Shown piece by piece: positions 4,981 to 6,350 of a DNA stretch of 6,350 nt; positions within the stretch are counted from its first letter, which is position 1, and the number at the start of each line of letters is the position of its first letter. A model generated the notes under the pieces. The model was not told the DNA's origin, did no database searches, and worked only from the letters and a program-made list of their open reading frames with translations. Location of the stretch: NCBI GenBank assembly GCA_014238325.1, contig JABABH010000008.1, positions 1-6,350 of the forward strand. The letters are read 5' to 3'. The stretch is from Coxiellaceae bacterium. GTDB taxonomy: Bacteria > Pseudomonadota > Gammaproteobacteria > Coxiellales > Coxiellaceae. The translations under genes and the position numbers were made by a program.

Positions 4981-6279
4981 CTAACTGTGCTCTATAACAG
5001 CAGATGGAGCGTTTTCCGTGTCTGTTGGTGTTCCTTGGTTGAGGGAGAAGAATGACTCGTAGGAGCGGCTGCGAGTCAGATTCAAACAGGGAAGTGGAAG
5101 TTCGCGTTCGGGCTGCTCCGTTGATTCTATGTCACTATTTATGCCACTATCCGTGTCACTAGTTTTCGCTGCCTCTAGCTCTTCCTCATCCTCTGATAGG
5201 GATGACGTATCTTCGTTCTGACTCATATTGCTAGAGTTAGGTTCGTTAGCAATTACAACTGCAGGGTTGTTTTCTATGCTTGCTTGGTGATTGCTACTAT
5301 CAGCAGCGAAAAAATCTTTTACCACGTCAGTTAAGCTAGAATCTTGACCAGTAGCGTTTTCTCCAGCCTGGATACTAACATTATCATCGTTAGGTTCGAC
5401 GACTATGACACTATCATTATCAAATGAGATAAGGTCTCCTATTTCTACATCTGCTGATGCTTTATTCTCGGTGTTAAACACATACTCACGGTATCGATGT
5501 ACGAGTGGTAGATTGTCTGCCAATCGTAAAAGGTTAATACTGAGCAGACCAGGTAATAGATTTGCAATGATGATGATTGCAATACTCAAGAGAACGACTG
5601 CAACCACTGATACAAATTTTCCTACCTTGATGCTGCCTTGCTTGACGCGTTCAATTATTTTATCAAATAATGCTTTACGTTTAGCGCTTTGAATCTCTTT
5701 CATTCGAGCTTGGAGAGATTTGATATCGTCGTGAAGTGTGTTTTCCGTACCGACGCTTGTTGTTATCTGATGAGACATCTGTTGTATCAGTTTAACATTT
5801 TGATTGAGATTTTCAGCAATGCTTTTTATGCTATTAATTTTATCTTGTTTGGAAATTTCTTTGCTTTGTAGGGTCTTATTTAGTTCTTGTTGGCACCCAT
5901 CTATGATATATGCATTGAGCGCAAGCTTGAGCGATTCTGCATGGCTCGTTACGTCGCTTCTTTCTTTTGGGCTATAGATAGTTTCGTTTGTTTCTGTATG
6001 TATTTTTTCTTCTAATTTCGTTAGGGTTTTTTCTAGAGCCTTGTGCGCGCTATCTATATTCTTGAAAGTTTGTTGCGATAGCTTGTTTAATGCTGCTGAA
6101 ATTTCTATTTCTTCTCTTTCCATTAGTATGTCTTCTTGTGTGGCTATTGATGCGTCGTCCCGTAGTGGCATTGATTCTGGGTTTTCGTTACCTACTGGTT
6201 TATCAAACACGGGTGTCTCGTTTAGATTTTCTGTTTCGGCGAAAGGAATATCGTTCGCTTGTGCTGTAGTTGTCGGCAT
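4981..6279 (-). CDS. Hypothetical coiled-coil membrane protein with long acidic Ser-rich tail, larger of two tandem paralogs
   Basis: I do not recognise a family for this 432-residue protein. There is no signal peptide. Residues 1-50 are polar and acidic. Residues about 48-98 and 125-210 are charged and helical, consistent with coiled coil. RMKEIQSAKRKALFD (192-206) comes just before one strongly hydrophobic segment (about 219-242, core VVAVVLLSIAIIIIANLL), followed by a Pro-Gly turn and a shorter hydrophobic stretch to 252. The last 170 residues form a disordered-looking tail rich in Ser, Asp, Glu and Asn, including SEDEEELEAA (362-371), DSGINS (377-382) and DFFAADS (322-328). The IQxxKRKA motif and layout are shared with the neighbouring smaller gene. 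The DNA is visibly more AT-rich than der or fabV, notably at 5700-6100. There is no clear Shine-Dalgarno at 6279; Met53 (6123), preceded by AAGAAG, is an alternative start. An effector or inclusion-membrane-like role is a guess from architecture. Confidence 0.78.
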   Translation of the reverse strand: MPTTTAQANDIPFAETENLNETPVFDKPVGNENPESMPLRDDASIATQEDILMEREEIEISAALNKLSQQTFKNIDSAHKALEKTLTKLEEKIHTETNETIYSPKERSDVTSHAESLKLALNAYIIDGCQQELNKTLQSKEISKQDKINSIKSIAENLNQNVKLIQQMSHQITTSVGTENTLHDDIKSLQARMKEIQSAKRKALFDKIIERVKQGSIKVGKFVSVVAVVLLSIAIIIIANLLPGLLSINLLRLADNLPLVHRYREYVFNTENKASADVEIGDLISFDNDSVIVVEPNDDNVSIQAGENATGQDSSLTDVVKDFFAADSSNHQASIENNPAVVIANEPNSSNMSQNEDTSSLSEDEEELEAAKTSDTDSGINSDIESTEQPERELPLPCLNLTRSRSYESFFSLNQGTPTDTENAPSAVIEHS

Positions 6280-6350
6280 GATTATATTCTCTATGTTATA
6301 TAATGAATGAAAGCCTCGAGGGAGGGTGCTTATTACATAATGTTATAATA
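6280..6350 (-). promoter_or_regulatory. AT-rich upstream region of the larger paralog with candidate -10 boxes
   Basis: Read on the - strand, this stretch contains TATTAT (6350-6345) and TATAAC (6300-6295), either of which could be a -10 box. The first would leave a leader of about 60 bases, but its -35 box would fall outside the window. The second has no acceptable -35 box and would give a leader of only about ten bases. No strong Shine-Dalgarno lies before the ATG at 6279. The two - strand genes probably share a transcript beginning here. Confidence 0.2.

Noticed and set aside
5405..5692. 95-residue + strand frame opposite the larger paralog
   Set aside because: It is antisense to the membrane-segment coding region; its composition is a by-product of the opposite strand.
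3932..6279. Toxin-antitoxin or phage-defence pair
   Set aside because: No nuclease, NTPase, reverse transcriptase or DNA-binding motif is visible in either protein, and the two are similar to each other rather than complementary.
6331..6350. AT-rich partial palindrome at the right edge as an operator or attachment site
   Set aside because: It is cut by the window edge, the arms are short (TATTA/TAATA), and it is expected in AT-rich upstream DNA.

Overview
The window looks like chromosomal DNA of a gammaproteobacterium, probably a host-associated one. The evidence is the gammaproteobacterial hisS-yfgM-(bamB)-der gene order and a compact Der protein. Its sequence and about 444-residue length resemble, from memory, the Coxiella/Legionella type rather than the longer enterobacterial type. 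This placement is an inference from protein resemblance and gene order; no marker in the window fixes the genus.

The left part (1-3834, all + strand) is conserved housekeeping DNA. It holds the 3' end of hisS (histidyl-tRNA synthetase), and then yfgM, whose start overlaps the hisS stop as ATGA. YfgM is a single-pass membrane protein with TPR-like helices that assists the Sec translocon. After a 67-base gap comes der/engA, a double GTPase for 50S ribosome assembly. The bamB gene that usually lies between yfgM and der is missing here. After 108 bases with a plausible sigma70 promoter and a good ribosome binding site comes fabV, a trans-2-enoyl-ACP/CoA reductase for the last step of fatty-acid elongation.

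The right part (3932-6279, - strand, converging on fabV) is accessory in character. It holds two adjacent genes of no recognised family. Both encode a charged, coiled-coil-rich N-terminal half, then a conserved basic motif of the form IQxxKRKA, then a hydrophobic membrane segment, then a polar or acidic tail. A gap-free match across the motif and the same domain order indicate that they are diverged tandem paralogs. Each is followed by a copy of a short palindromic element; the copy between the two genes forms a perfect 10-bp stem. The larger protein has a long Ser/Asp/Glu-rich C-terminal tail with two candidate eukaryotic-type short linear motifs: a DSGxxS degron-like sequence and an FFAT-like sequence. 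Inclusion-membrane or type IV-secreted effector-like proteins are therefore a reasonable but unproven hypothesis. This pair is the most interesting content of the window.

No RNA gene, CRISPR array, insertion sequence or transposase is visible, and there is no stretch above 300 bases without a gene.
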